Shown: positions 18,282 through 25,941, counted from the stretch's first letter. The stretch is 43,691 bases of DNA from an uncultured Acholeplasmatales bacterium (GCA_944324725.1 CALUXJ010000003.1:1-43691); one strand, 5' to 3'. The notes: generated by a model from the sequence alone, not told the origin. Numbers and translations are program-made.

Positions 18282-19262
18282 CTACCATAATCCTGTATTA
18301 CTTAGTCGTTTAGCAATTTGGTTAACTACCGTTACTAAGACAACAGCTACTACCGCATCGAATAAACCAATTGTAGCTGCTAAGCCATAATTTGGTTGAC
18401 CATAAGCTGGAGCTAAAGATACATTATATACATATGTGCTTATAATTTCAGATACTCCCTTATTATATTCATTTTGTAATAGTAAAACTTTTTCATAACC
18501 CAAAGACATTAATTTACCAACTTTTAAAATTAATGTTGTGATAATTGTTGGTGCAATACCTGGAAGTGTTACATGCCAAATTTGCTTAAATTTACCTGCA
18601 CCTTCAATACCAGCAGCTTCATATAGTGAAGTATCAATTGCTGATAAAGCAGCTAGATAAATTAATGAGTTATACCCCATAGTTTGCCATAATTCCATCA
18701 ATGCATAAATCCAACGGAAAGCTGCTGGATTATCTAGTAGATTTTGTCTATCCATACCAAAGGCAACTAAGATATTAGTAATCATACCTGTATCTGCCTT
18801 TAAGAACTCAATTAACATATTACAAATAACAACTGCTGAAACGAAGAATGGTAAAAACGTAGTAGTTTGAGCTACACCCTTAACAACCTTACTTTTTGAT
18901 TCATAAATCATGATAGCCAAAATGATTGAACAAGGGAAACCAATTACTAATACCAAAACATTAAGTAATAATGTGTTTAATAATAATTCAACGAAGTTGT
19001 CAGCTGTAAAGAAAGTAATATAGTTTTGGAAGCCTACAAATTCACTACCAAATATACCCTTTGAGCCTTGATAATTTTCAAAAGACATTATTAGGTTAAT
19101 ACCAAATGGTAAAAATACAAATAGTAATAACCAAATAAAAGCTGGTAAAAATAATACATAGATTTGCCACGTATCGCGAAAATACTTTTTCCATTTGCCA
19201 GGTCTTTTAATTTGTGCAACTTCAGATGATTTCTTCATATTAAGTGTTGCTGTATCTTGCAC
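18282..19262 (-). CDS. lplB: Carbohydrate ABC transporter permease, LplB/UgpA type
   Basis: 326 residues, about six membrane helices, with the MalF-type EAA loop EAAGIEGAGKFKQIWHVTLP in the C-terminal third. It is the partner permease of the LplC-type protein. The reading frame is open to 19295 (a TTG), but the only good ribosome site (GGAGGGG, 19271-19277) lies downstream of that TTG, so I place the start at the GTG at 19262; an ATG at 19238 lacks a site. The GGAGGGG overlaps the last codons of the GH88 gene, so the two are coupled. The start is less certain than the function. Confidence 0.88.
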   Translation of the reverse strand: MQDTATLNMKKSSEVAQIKRPGKWKKYFRDTWQIYVLFLPAFIWLLLFVFLPFGINLIMSFENYQGSKGIFGSEFVGFQNYITFFTADNFVELLLNTLLLNVLVLVIGFPCSIILAIMIYESKSKVVKGVAQTTTFLPFFVSAVVICNMLIEFLKADTGMITNILVAFGMDRQNLLDNPAAFRWIYALMELWQTMGYNSLIYLAALSAIDTSLYEAAGIEGAGKFKQIWHVTLPGIAPTIITTLILKVGKLMSLGYEKVLLLQNEYNKGVSEIISTYVYNVSLAPAYGQPNYGLAATIGLFDAVVAVVLVTVVNQIAKRLSNTGLW

Positions 19263-19276
19263 TTTTAAAACCCCTC

Positions 19277-20503
19277 CTACCAATAGGAATCCCAATCTTT
19301 GTATAATCTTGTTAAAAGTTCAACAAAGAAGTAATCCCCAAATATTAAATATTCATCGATACCAAGACCACCTTTAAAGAAATATACACCACTCTTTAAT
19401 ATTCCTTCATTATTCGTGCCCATATAGTTTTCAATTAGAGATTTAGTGATTAACAAGCAAGCGTTTTCATATATAACGCGAGATTCATCACTTAAAGGAA
19501 TATATTTAAGCATTTCGCTCATACCAATTGCTGCCACAGCTGCAGCGCTTGTATCACGCTTTGTTTCTTCATCCTGGAATATTAAATCCCAATCACAAAT
19601 GAAGTCCTTTGGTAAACGATTTAAGAAATAATTTGCTAATTTTTTAGCTAACTCAATTAATTGATAATCTTTTGTATACTTGTAAGAAATTGGGAACCCC
19701 ATAATTCCCCAAGCTTGGCCACGGGCCCAACATGATGAATCAGAATAACCTTGATGCGTTGCACCATATCTTGGTTTACCTGTAATGGTGTCCATAAAGA
19801 AGGTATGATATGTTGATGCGTCTGGTCTAACAATATATTTCATTGCTTGATGAACATGATTCCATGCTTTTTGATAATATTTTTTTTCTGGCACAAATTT
19901 ATCAACAAAGTATAATAATGGAATATTTAAATTACAATCAATTATCATTCTGCCACGTTGATTTTCATCATTCATGTCGCCCCAAGCTTGGAAAATCTTA
20001 GCCGTATCAATATAACGCTTATCAAGTAATTCAGCAGCCATTATTGAAGTTTCTAATGCTCGCTTTGAGCCTGTAAGTTTATAATCAGCCACTGTTGTTA
20101 TTGAATATAAAAATCCAATATCATGGTGATTAAGACCTGCTTCTTCTTCATTTTTGTGATAATAATTTTCTATTCTTTGTCTAAATGACTCTGAATGCTT
20201 TTGAGCTTCGATTTTGTATTTTTCATCATTAGTATATTCATAAACTAACCATAAAATACCTGTCCAAAAAGAAGTTGTCCAAACAGAATCATAATTACTT
20301 TTATTCCAAACTAAATTCCCAACAGCCCCGTATACGTAATTGTGACTCGCTGCAGTTGGAAATACATCATCATGGAATTTTTCTAACATATGATCAACGA
20401 TTCCGACTACCTTGTCTAAAGCTTTTTTAACATCTTCTTTTGTAAAATTAGGACGTTTAAAATAATCTTCTCTTGTAACTTTTTCTAAAATTACTGAGCT
20501 CAT
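19277..20503 (-). CDS. ugl: GH88 unsaturated glucuronyl hydrolase
   Basis: 408 residues of a single alpha/alpha-barrel with no signal peptide, so cytoplasmic. Seen: TTSFWTGILWLVYEYT (76-91), HHDIGF with Asp128, QAWGDMND (172-179), MIIDCNLN with Asp189, RPDASTYHT, and GYSDSSCWARGQAW (252-265). Asp128 and Asp189 have the 60-61 residue spacing of the two catalytic aspartates of known Ugl enzymes. The family hydrates the 4,5-double bond left by polysaccharide lyases, releasing the amino sugar and an unstable ketouronate. Its presence is the strongest evidence that the lyases here act on uronate-containing GAG-like polymers. It lies 14 bp after the discoidin-like gene with a GGAG site. Confidence 0.93.
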   Translation of the reverse strand: MSSVILEKVTREDYFKRPNFTKEDVKKALDKVVGIVDHMLEKFHDDVFPTAASHNYVYGAVGNLVWNKSNYDSVWTTSFWTGILWLVYEYTNDEKYKIEAQKHSESFRQRIENYYHKNEEEAGLNHHDIGFLYSITTVADYKLTGSKRALETSIMAAELLDKRYIDTAKIFQAWGDMNDENQRGRMIIDCNLNIPLLYFVDKFVPEKKYYQKAWNHVHQAMKYIVRPDASTYHTFFMDTITGKPRYGATHQGYSDSSCWARGQAWGIMGFPISYKYTKDYQLIELAKKLANYFLNRLPKDFICDWDLIFQDEETKRDTSAAAVAAIGMSEMLKYIPLSDESRVIYENACLLITKSLIENYMGTNNEGILKSGVYFFKGGLGIDEYLIFGDYFFVELLTRLYKDWDSYW

Positions 20504-20517
20504 TTTCTTTCTCCTTT

Positions 20518-21306
20518 TTATTTGTTTTCTACACCCCAGGCTTCAAACTGGGTTAAGGCAGGGAACTCGCTGATTCCCTTAGCTTTAATTAAATTCTTTA
20601 GTGTTATTGTTTTAACAACTTTTGGTTCAAATTTAATGGACTGTCTTTCTGCTGATTTAACAAGCTTTGCCTCTAAACTAGAACCATCAGAAAATTCAAG
20701 AGTAACCTTTTCCCAATAGTTGTCATGTGGGAAGTCAGCTCTTAAAGTTAAAACAACCTCGTCAATCTTTACCTCCCTTCCAAAATCAATTGTAAATTCT
20801 GCTTTAGGATCTCGATTTATCCCCCAACTCTGATAAGGAAAACTACCATGTGAATCATTAAAATAGTAACCATCAATGGCATTGCGACTAGCAAAAACAC
20901 ATTCACCACGCGTTTCAATATTAGCATAGGAATGAGGATAAAATGTGTCATTTTCATGCTCATCATATGGATTAAATGCTAAATTACGACGTTCATTAAT
21001 CTCTGCTGGTGTAGCCTCTTCCACCCTGATTATGTGACAATTGCCATAAAATGACTTTGGTGAGTAGTTAGTCCTCTTGCTTGTTAAAGGTATATGATAA
21101 ATAAAGAAGTTGCCAGGAACATAAATTATAGATGGTGCCATAGTATCTTCTAATTGAACCTTATAGAAACCGCCTTTTTTGTCTGAATCAATAATCATCC
21201 AATCGCCATCTTGATAATCAAAGTTAAAAATACCAACAACCTTGTCAGCACTTTGTCCAATGTACATTTCATTGCCATCTTTATTTACCACTTTAATCTT
21301 TAGCAT
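20518..21306 (-). CDS. Intracellular discoidin-like protein associated with polysaccharide loci
   Basis: 262 residues, first gene behind the 21.4-kb promoter. No signal peptide or membrane helix. The N-terminal ~95 residues form an uncharacterised beta-rich region. About 105-262 hold a segment with NLAFNPYDEHEN, NIETRGECVFASRNAIDG, SWGINRDPKAEFTIDFG and RADFPHDNYWEKVTLEFSDG, and the last half looks like an F5/8-type beta-sandwich (FxIDFGxxVxIDEVVLxLR). I recall similar proteins beside GH88 and lyase genes in other Firmicutes, with no proven function. It may bind or act on unsaturated oligosaccharides inside the cell. Conservation of acidic, His and Trp residues in the middle means that an enzyme cannot be excluded. 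The start has a GGAG site 8 bp upstream. Confidence 0.7.
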   Translation of the reverse strand: MLKIKVVNKDGNEMYIGQSADKVVGIFNFDYQDGDWMIIDSDKKGGFYKVQLEDTMAPSIIYVPGNFFIYHIPLTSKRTNYSPKSFYGNCHIIRVEEATPAEINERRNLAFNPYDEHENDTFYPHSYANIETRGECVFASRNAIDGYYFNDSHGSFPYQSWGINRDPKAEFTIDFGREVKIDEVVLTLRADFPHDNYWEKVTLEFSDGSSLEAKLVKSAERQSIKFEPKVVKTITLKNLIKAKGISEFPALTQFEAWGVENK

Positions 21307-21322
21307 TGTTCTTCTCCTTTCT

Positions 21323-21336
21323 TGTTAACGCTTTCA
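21323..21336 (-). promoter_or_regulatory. cre-like operator downstream of the GAG operon promoter
   Basis: Minus-strand TGAAAGCGTTAACA fits the Firmicutes cre consensus TGWAANCGNTNWCA at every fixed position. It lies between the promoter (21418-21446) and the first gene, a roadblock position for CcpA or another LacI-family repressor. No LacI-family gene is in the window. Confidence 0.65.
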
Positions 21337-21355
21337 TTAACATATTTTAAAATTT

Positions 21356-21391
21356 CTCCATCTTACTAAAGCGCTTTCATACTCGATGGAG
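21356..21391. promoter_or_regulatory. Nested inverted repeats in the GAG operon leader
   Basis: CTCCATC (21356-21362) and GATGGAG (21385-21391) form a 7-bp inverted repeat around the perfect palindrome AAAGCGCTTT (21368-21377). The inner palindrome is a LacI-type operator core; the outer arms could fold as an RNA stem in the leader. Confidence 0.5.
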
Positions 21392-21417
21392 CTAGACAGT
21401 ATAAATCCTACGCTCCT

Positions 21418-21446
21418 ATTTTACTAGTTTTTTTGGAGTATTGCAA
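21418..21446 (-). promoter_or_regulatory. Sigma-A promoter of the GAG utilisation operon
   Basis: TTGCAA (21441-21446), 17-bp spacer, TAAAAT (21418-21423) on the minus strand. It starts about 35 bp after the Big2 gene stop and leaves a leader of about 105 nt to the discoidin-like gene. The spacer contains TACTCCAA, which recurs upstream of nagB. Confidence 0.7.
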
Positions 21447-21481
21447 CACTTTTTATGCATTTTTTGAAGAAAAACTTCATT

Positions 21482-22597
21482 TTATTTCTTTCTTTTTACT
21501 ATAATTACTGTAGTAACCACTCCTGCAACAACAATTATTGCCACAATTGGTAGAACTATCAATAAAATATTAATAGAATTTCCAGGTGCTACAACATTAA
21601 CTGTTAGAATAGTCGTCACAGAACCAGCCATTAGTGTAATAGTAGTTTGACCAATGCTTAATCCTTCTATTAAACCTGAAGCATCAACAGCTGCTATTTT
21701 TGTATCATTTGAGGAAAAACTAATAGCATCCGTCGTATCTACTGGCGTAACTTCATATACTATTTGGTAACTTTGGCCAACCTCAATTGTTACACTTGTT
21801 GCAGCAACTTGAATGCTTTCTGCGGGGATGGCACTAGTAACCGAAACTTTTACAGTGTTAATCACATTATCAACCATAACTAATATAATAGCAGTACCTG
21901 CGGCAATTGCTTTTATATTACCATTTTGATCTACTGTACACACCATTTCGTTATTTGACTGATAGGTAACTTGATGATTGAGAATATTGTTAGTAATCTT
22001 AATAGTTGTTTCTTCACCAGCTACTAGACTAAATGTATCCTCTTCTAGATTAATCTCTGTTACTTTAGTGTAGACATTAACTATAAAGATAGTTTTAGCA
22101 CTTGTAGAACTAATCATTATCTCTGCTTGACCATCGCCAACACCACTAATAAGACCACTATCACTTACTATTGCTACATCGTTATTTGAACTAGAGTATT
22201 TCAATGTCTCTGTACCATCACATATCGTATTGATTTGATATGTATCACCAACCGCAATAGTTGTTTCTTCCTCAACTAAATTTATATTTGTAGTCTTTTG
22301 ATAGACACCTACATATAAGTAAACTTTTTCCCCATTTGCTGTGATTGTAATAATTGAACTACCAATTCCCTTAGCTTCTATTAGGCCCATTTCGTTAACT
22401 ATGCAAACATCAATCAAACTTGATTCATAGGTAATATTCTCATAGTCATCTTTATTAACAATCTCTATTTGGTAAGTGGATCCTATTTCTAATTCGACTT
22501 TATCACTAGCTAGCTCGATAGTACTAGTGGCTTTAGCCACCATACTAAAACTAAATAATGCTGCAACTAAGAGAAATAAACCAAATATTTTTTTCAT
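21482..22597 (-). CDS. Surface protein of four Big2 domains with C-terminal membrane anchor
   Basis: 371 residues: signal peptide (1-24), four consecutive bacterial Ig-like group 2 modules (about 27-103, 104-180, 181-255 and 260-336, each with the hallmark 'V..GLI.G...G...I' strand pattern), a transmembrane helix (about 343-366) and a KRKK end. No catalytic or sugar-binding domain is visible, so it may be a spacer, adhesin or scaffold. It follows nagA by 12 bp and should be cotranscribed with nagBA, an unusual pairing of amino sugar catabolism with a surface protein. No convincing terminator separates it from the promoter of the next operon. Confidence 0.8.
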   Translation of the reverse strand: MKKIFGLFLLVAALFSFSMVAKATSTIELASDKVELEIGSTYQIEIVNKDDYENITYESSLIDVCIVNEMGLIEAKGIGSSIITITANGEKVYLYVGVYQKTTNINLVEEETTIAVGDTYQINTICDGTETLKYSSSNNDVAIVSDSGLISGVGDGQAEIMISSTSAKTIFIVNVYTKVTEINLEEDTFSLVAGEETTIKITNNILNHQVTYQSNNEMVCTVDQNGNIKAIAAGTAIILVMVDNVINTVKVSVTSAIPAESIQVAATSVTIEVGQSYQIVYEVTPVDTTDAISFSSNDTKIAAVDASGLIEGLSIGQTTITLMAGSVTTILTVNVVAPGNSINILLIVLPIVAIIVVAGVVTTVIIVKRKK

Positions 22598-22609
22598 TAA
22601 TTACTCCAT

Positions 22610-23749
22610 TTATAACATTTGCTTGCCTTTACAATATGTTTGACAAACATCATAATTATCTTCTAAAACTACTAAATCGGCATCATAGCCAGTTTTAATA
22701 TAGCCTTTACGATTAGCTACTCCTAAACACTTGGCTGGATTAGCTGTACAAGAATTTAATGCTGATGCAAATGGAACTAATGCATCTTCAACTAAAACTT
22801 TTAGACCATGATTGATTTTTAATGTGCTTCCTGCAATAGTGTTAGTACCTTTAATATAGGCTAAACCCTCTTTGCTTATAACAATTTCATGACCACCAAG
22901 AGTTAAGTTATCGCGTGGTGGACAACCTTTAGCTCTTAAGGAGTCTGATATCAATATTGCATAATCAGAACCCTTGCAAGTATAGAAATTATTTAACGCT
23001 CCAAGTGTGGAATGCATACCATCACCAATTATCTCACCATAAATGTCCCTAACTCTAAATGCTGTCCCTACTAAACCAAGTTTACGATGGTGATATGGTG
23101 TCATACCATTGTAAACATGGGTCATTGAAGTAGCCCCATTAGCAATAGCCATAATAGCTTCTTCGTAAGTTGCGCTAGAATGCCCCATAGAAACAACAAC
23201 ATTATGTTCACATAAATAATGAATTAGCTCGAAATTTGGATCATGTTCTGGAGCAATTGTAATATATTTAATTAAGCCTTCTGCTGCTTCTTGATAAGCC
23301 TTAAAAGCATCAATTGTAGGGACTTGAATAGCTTCAGGTGGCTGGGCTCCCTTATAATCCATATCTAGAAATGGCCCTTCAAAATGAACACCTAAAACCT
23401 CAGCTCCTTCATAACCTTCCTTTACTACTTTCGCAACATTCTTTAAGGCTTTCTTTAGAACAGGTGGTAATTCGGTTACAGTTGTTGGTAAGATAGCAGT
23501 TACTCCTTCTTCAGGAATAGTTTTAAGCCAATGCCTTAAACCTGCTTCTTCGGCATCATTTGTATCAAAGCCGTAGGCCCCATGAGTGTGGATATCTATA
23601 AACCCTGGCACTATACGCTTGTTTTCATAATCAAAATCGACTTTTTTAGTACCATAAGGATAAATACCGATAATTTTACCCTCATAGACTTCCAACTGAG
23701 CCGAAACAAATTGATTAGCTATCCAAATTCTTTTGCTTGTTATAATCAT
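22610..23749 (-). CDS. nagA: N-acetylglucosamine-6-phosphate deacetylase
   Basis: 379 residues of an amidohydrolase TIM barrel. Seen: HTHGAYGFDTND (His54, His56), HFEGPFL with Glu124, GHSSAT with His190, THVYNGM with His211, His246, and ISDS with the catalytic-type Asp269. The enzyme removes acetate from GlcNAc-6-P to give glucosamine-6-P for NagB. It is cytoplasmic. The gene lies 7 bp after nagB. Its place beside the GAG genes points to GlcNAc, not GalNAc, as the amino sugar of the polymer. Confidence 0.95.
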   Translation of the reverse strand: MIITSKRIWIANQFVSAQLEVYEGKIIGIYPYGTKKVDFDYENKRIVPGFIDIHTHGAYGFDTNDAEEAGLRHWLKTIPEEGVTAILPTTVTELPPVLKKALKNVAKVVKEGYEGAEVLGVHFEGPFLDMDYKGAQPPEAIQVPTIDAFKAYQEAAEGLIKYITIAPEHDPNFELIHYLCEHNVVVSMGHSSATYEEAIMAIANGATSMTHVYNGMTPYHHRKLGLVGTAFRVRDIYGEIIGDGMHSTLGALNNFYTCKGSDYAILISDSLRAKGCPPRDNLTLGGHEIVISKEGLAYIKGTNTIAGSTLKINHGLKVLVEDALVPFASALNSCTANPAKCLGVANRKGYIKTGYDADLVVLEDNYDVCQTYCKGKQML

Positions 23750-23756
23750 ATTATCC

Positions 23757-24485
23757 CTATTTTACTAAAGATAAAGCATCTTCATCTGCTACTAAAACAA
23801 AATTAGGATGGAATTGTAGAATAGATGCAGGCACTTCTGGAGTTACTGGACCAAAGAAAGCTTTTTTAAGAATTTCAGCTTTATCCTTACCGCTTACAAC
23901 CATTATAACCATCTTAGCAGCCATAATTGTTCCAATACCCATTGTATAAGCTTCTCTTGGTACATCATCAATTGATGCAAAGAAACGTTTGTTTGCCTCA
24001 ATAGTCATTTCAGTTAATTTTACGCAATGAGTTGTCTTATCAAAACAGCTATTTGGTTCATTAAAACCAATGTGACCATCATGACCAAGACCTAATAATT
24101 GCATATCTACACCATTCATAGAGGCAATAACTTTGTCATATTCTTCACAAGCCTTATTGCTATCTAATTCCATTCCATTTGGAAGATGTGTATTGTCAAG
24201 ATTGATATTAACCTTAGAAAATAAGTTATCATGCATAAAATAATAATAACTTTGTTCGTTATCTCTAGGTAAACCTTTGTATTCATCTAGATTAACACTC
24301 TTTACTTGACTAAAATCTAAATTCCCCTCTTTATACTTTTTTACCAAATTTTTGTAAGTACCAATTGGTGATGAACCAGTTGCTAAACCTAATACACAAT
24401 TTGGTTTAAGTAAAATAACTGATGCGATTAAATCAGCAGCTTTTTTACTCATATCTTCGTAATCTTTTGTTCTAATAATACGCAT
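23757..24485 (-). CDS. nagB: Glucosamine-6-phosphate deaminase
   Basis: 242 residues, full length for the family. Seen: GLATGSSPIGTY near residue 36-47, the VNLDEYKGL active-site segment, LGLGHDGHIGFNEP with the catalytic Asp/His pair, and GxGTIMxAKxxIM. It converts glucosamine-6-P to fructose-6-P and ammonia. The frame is open to a GTG at 24494, but GAGGTG lies ideally for the ATG at 24485, which I use. First gene of nagB-nagA-Big2. An extended -10 promoter and cre-like palindromes are upstream. Confidence 0.95.
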   Translation of the reverse strand: MRIIRTKDYEDMSKKAADLIASVILLKPNCVLGLATGSSPIGTYKNLVKKYKEGNLDFSQVKSVNLDEYKGLPRDNEQSYYYFMHDNLFSKVNINLDNTHLPNGMELDSNKACEEYDKVIASMNGVDMQLLGLGHDGHIGFNEPNSCFDKTTHCVKLTEMTIEANKRFFASIDDVPREAYTMGIGTIMAAKMVIMVVSGKDKAEILKKAFFGPVTPEVPASILQFHPNFVLVADEDALSLVK

Positions 24486-24535
24486 ATCTTTCACCTCATA
24501 TAAATTTTATTTGAAACCAATTTTGATTACACTAA

Positions 24536-24572
24536 ATTATAACATATGGCTTTTATAAATAAAAGCGTTTTA
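24536..24572 (-). promoter_or_regulatory. nagB promoter (extended -10) with a cre-like palindrome
   Basis: Minus-strand TGTTATAAT carries a perfect TATAAT (24536-24541) with an extended TG; the -35 is poor. TAAAAGCGTTTTA (24560-24572), a near-perfect CG-centred palindrome, overlaps where the -35 should be, a classic repressor position. Confidence 0.55.
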
Positions 24573-24671
24573 CTTCGGTTTTTTTAGAAAAATGGAGTTT
24601 GCTTATTTATGTCATTAATTATATATAATTAAAAATGAGATTTTGTGACTATTTAAAGGGTTTTCATGAAA

Positions 24672-24696
24672 AAAAGCTCCAAATGAAAGAGCTTTT
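24672..24696 (-). terminator. Terminator-like hairpin in the region upstream of nagB
   Basis: On the minus strand, AAAAGCTC and GAGCTTTT pair across a 9-nt loop and run into eight T residues. The ROK gene already has its own terminator at 24864-24883, so this one would end a separate transcript starting between 24.70 and 24.86 kb: an attenuated nagB leader or a small RNA. Confidence 0.55.
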
Positions 24697-24748
24697 ACTC
24701 CAAATTACTTTTACTCTTTACTCCATACTTCTTAATAATTTTGGAGTA
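24696..24748. repeat. Cluster of TACTCCA / TGGAGTA motifs upstream of nagB
   Basis: TACTCCAAA (from 24697), TACTCCATA (from about 24719) and TTGGAGTA (about 24741-24748) occur in 50 bp. The first and third are the same 8-mer on opposite strands, and this 8-mer also sits in the spacer of the GAG operon promoter (21433-21440). Confidence 0.45.
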
Positions 24749-24785
24749 GAATTGTATTAAGTAAATTTTACCTTATTTAGAAAAC

Positions 24786-24798
24786 AAAAAGCGTTTTT
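24786..24798. promoter_or_regulatory. Second CG-centred palindrome upstream of nagB
   Basis: AAAAAGCGTTTTT shares the AAAGCGTT core with 24560-24572 and with the cre-like site at 21323-21336. It lies about 300 bp upstream of nagB, in the spacer after the ROK gene. Confidence 0.4.
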
Positions 24799-24863
24799 TA
24801 AATAATTTTTTATTAATTATCAATATTTTACTAAATTTGAGTTGTCATTTATCTCTAAATAAA

Positions 24864-24883
24864 AAAGAGGCTTTCACCTCTTT
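24864..24883 (-). terminator. Terminator of the ROK kinase gene
   Basis: AAAGAGG/CCTCTTT stem with a 6-nt loop, followed on the minus strand by a run of T residues, just after the ROK stop. Confidence 0.8.
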
Positions 24884-24888
24884 AATGA

Positions 24889-25779
24889 CTATTTTTTACT
24901 ATCCTTTACTAAATAATAGGCACCATACATGCCTGCCTCACTGCCCAAACTTGCCAAAATTATTTTTGTTTCATGCAAATTTTCATTAGCATATTTTAAA
25001 AAGGCACTTTTAACCTTTTTTAGAAGGAATTCACCTGCCATACTAATACCGCCACCAATAATAATAGTTTGAGGATTAATAATAATTGCCGCATTGGCTA
25101 ATGCTAAACCAAGCTTATCCGTAAATACTTCTACAACCTTATACGCAAGTGGGTCGTTAAGCTTAGCTAAATCGAAAACATCTTTAACTGTAAAATCAAT
25201 TTCTAATTTTGTCGGGTAGTTAGAACGATAGTAATTAACCAAATTGTGAACTCCCTTTTGACCACATACTGTTTCTAAGCAACCAATTTGTCCACAACCA
25301 CAGCGAAAATTATAATCGTCATCTACATGCATATGACCTATTTCCATAAAGGATCCAAAAGCGCCTTCTAAAACTTGACCACCTAAAACAAAGCCACCAC
25401 CAACTCCAGTTCCTAGTGTAATAAACATTATATTATCTAAATTTTTAGCTTTTGCTTCGCCAAAGGCATGACAATTAGCATCATTTATCACACGGACAGG
25501 GCATTTAACTTTTTTACTAAAAGCTTGTTTCAAATCAATACCATCCAAAAAGTGTAAGTTTGCTGAGCTTCTTACTAAATTGTTGGTAATAAAGCCAGGA
25601 CAATCGATACCAATGCCTAAAATTTCTGAATCTTGTTTTTTTATAGAATTTAAAATATTATCAACCATTGTGTCAAGTGAATCAACATGCATATCAATTG
25701 TCCAGGTTTTAATTAACTTGTCATCCTTGAAAGCACCAATTTTTGCAGTTGTGCCACCAATATCAATTCCATAGTACAT
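24889..25779 (-). CDS. ROK-family sugar kinase
   Basis: 296 residues, full length. Seen: ATP-binding DIGGTTAKIG (6-15), GIDCPGF, the catalytic NDANCHAFGEA, TLGTGVGGG, and the zinc motif GHMHV...CGCGQIGCLE typical of ROK proteins. There is no N-terminal HTH, so it is a kinase and not a NagC/Mlc-type repressor. ROK kinases act on glucose, GlcNAc, ManNAc or fructose; beside nagBA the best guess is GlcNAc, which ABC import and GH88 cleavage would leave unphosphorylated. This guess rests on context only. Own promoter and terminator; divergent from the regulator at 25974. Confidence 0.9.
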   Translation of the reverse strand: MYYGIDIGGTTAKIGAFKDDKLIKTWTIDMHVDSLDTMVDNILNSIKKQDSEILGIGIDCPGFITNNLVRSSANLHFLDGIDLKQAFSKKVKCPVRVINDANCHAFGEAKAKNLDNIMFITLGTGVGGGFVLGGQVLEGAFGSFMEIGHMHVDDDYNFRCGCGQIGCLETVCGQKGVHNLVNYYRSNYPTKLEIDFTVKDVFDLAKLNDPLAYKVVEVFTDKLGLALANAAIIINPQTIIIGGGISMAGEFLLKKVKSAFLKYANENLHETKIILASLGSEAGMYGAYYLVKDSKK

Positions 25780-25814
25780 CTTATTTGTTCTCCTTATTCG
25801 TAATTATCACATTG

Positions 25815-25843
25815 ATTATAAACCAATTTTTAAATAAAACCAA
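25815..25843 (-). promoter_or_regulatory. Sigma-A promoter of the ROK kinase
   Basis: TTGGTT (25838-25843), 17 bp, TATAAT (25815-25820) on the minus strand. ATTGGTTT is repeated, once at the -35 and once just before the -10, and could be a direct-repeat operator. Confidence 0.65.
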
Positions 25844-25932
25844 TATTTATTTGCTATTTTAACACTAGTCAGAAAAAATATTAACAATAATTTGCTTTTT
25901 ATCTTATTAAAGTAGTATTTAATTCACACATG

Positions 25933-25941
25933 TGCTACAAT
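25933..25941 (+). promoter_or_regulatory. Possible extended -10 of the divergent regulator
   Basis: TGCTACAAT on the plus strand, about 33 bp before the regulator ATG. No clear -35 is seen at 17 bp. Confidence 0.35.

Noticed and set aside
21430-21450. Sigma-54 promoter suggested by TTGGAG...TTGCA
   Set aside because: The GG-to-GC spacing is 6 bp, not the required 10, and a sigma-A promoter fits the opposite strand perfectly.
21466-21480. Terminator between the Big2 gene and the GAG operon promoter
   Set aside because: TGAAG/CTTCA forms a short stem but is followed by A residues on the minus strand, not T.
10090-22597. LPXTG cell wall sorting signals in the surface proteins
   Set aside because: The C-terminal helices and basic tails fit, but no LPXTG-like motif precedes any of the three helices.
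24889-25779. NagC/Mlc-type repressor
   Set aside because: The ROK protein has no N-terminal helix-turn-helix and keeps all kinase motifs.
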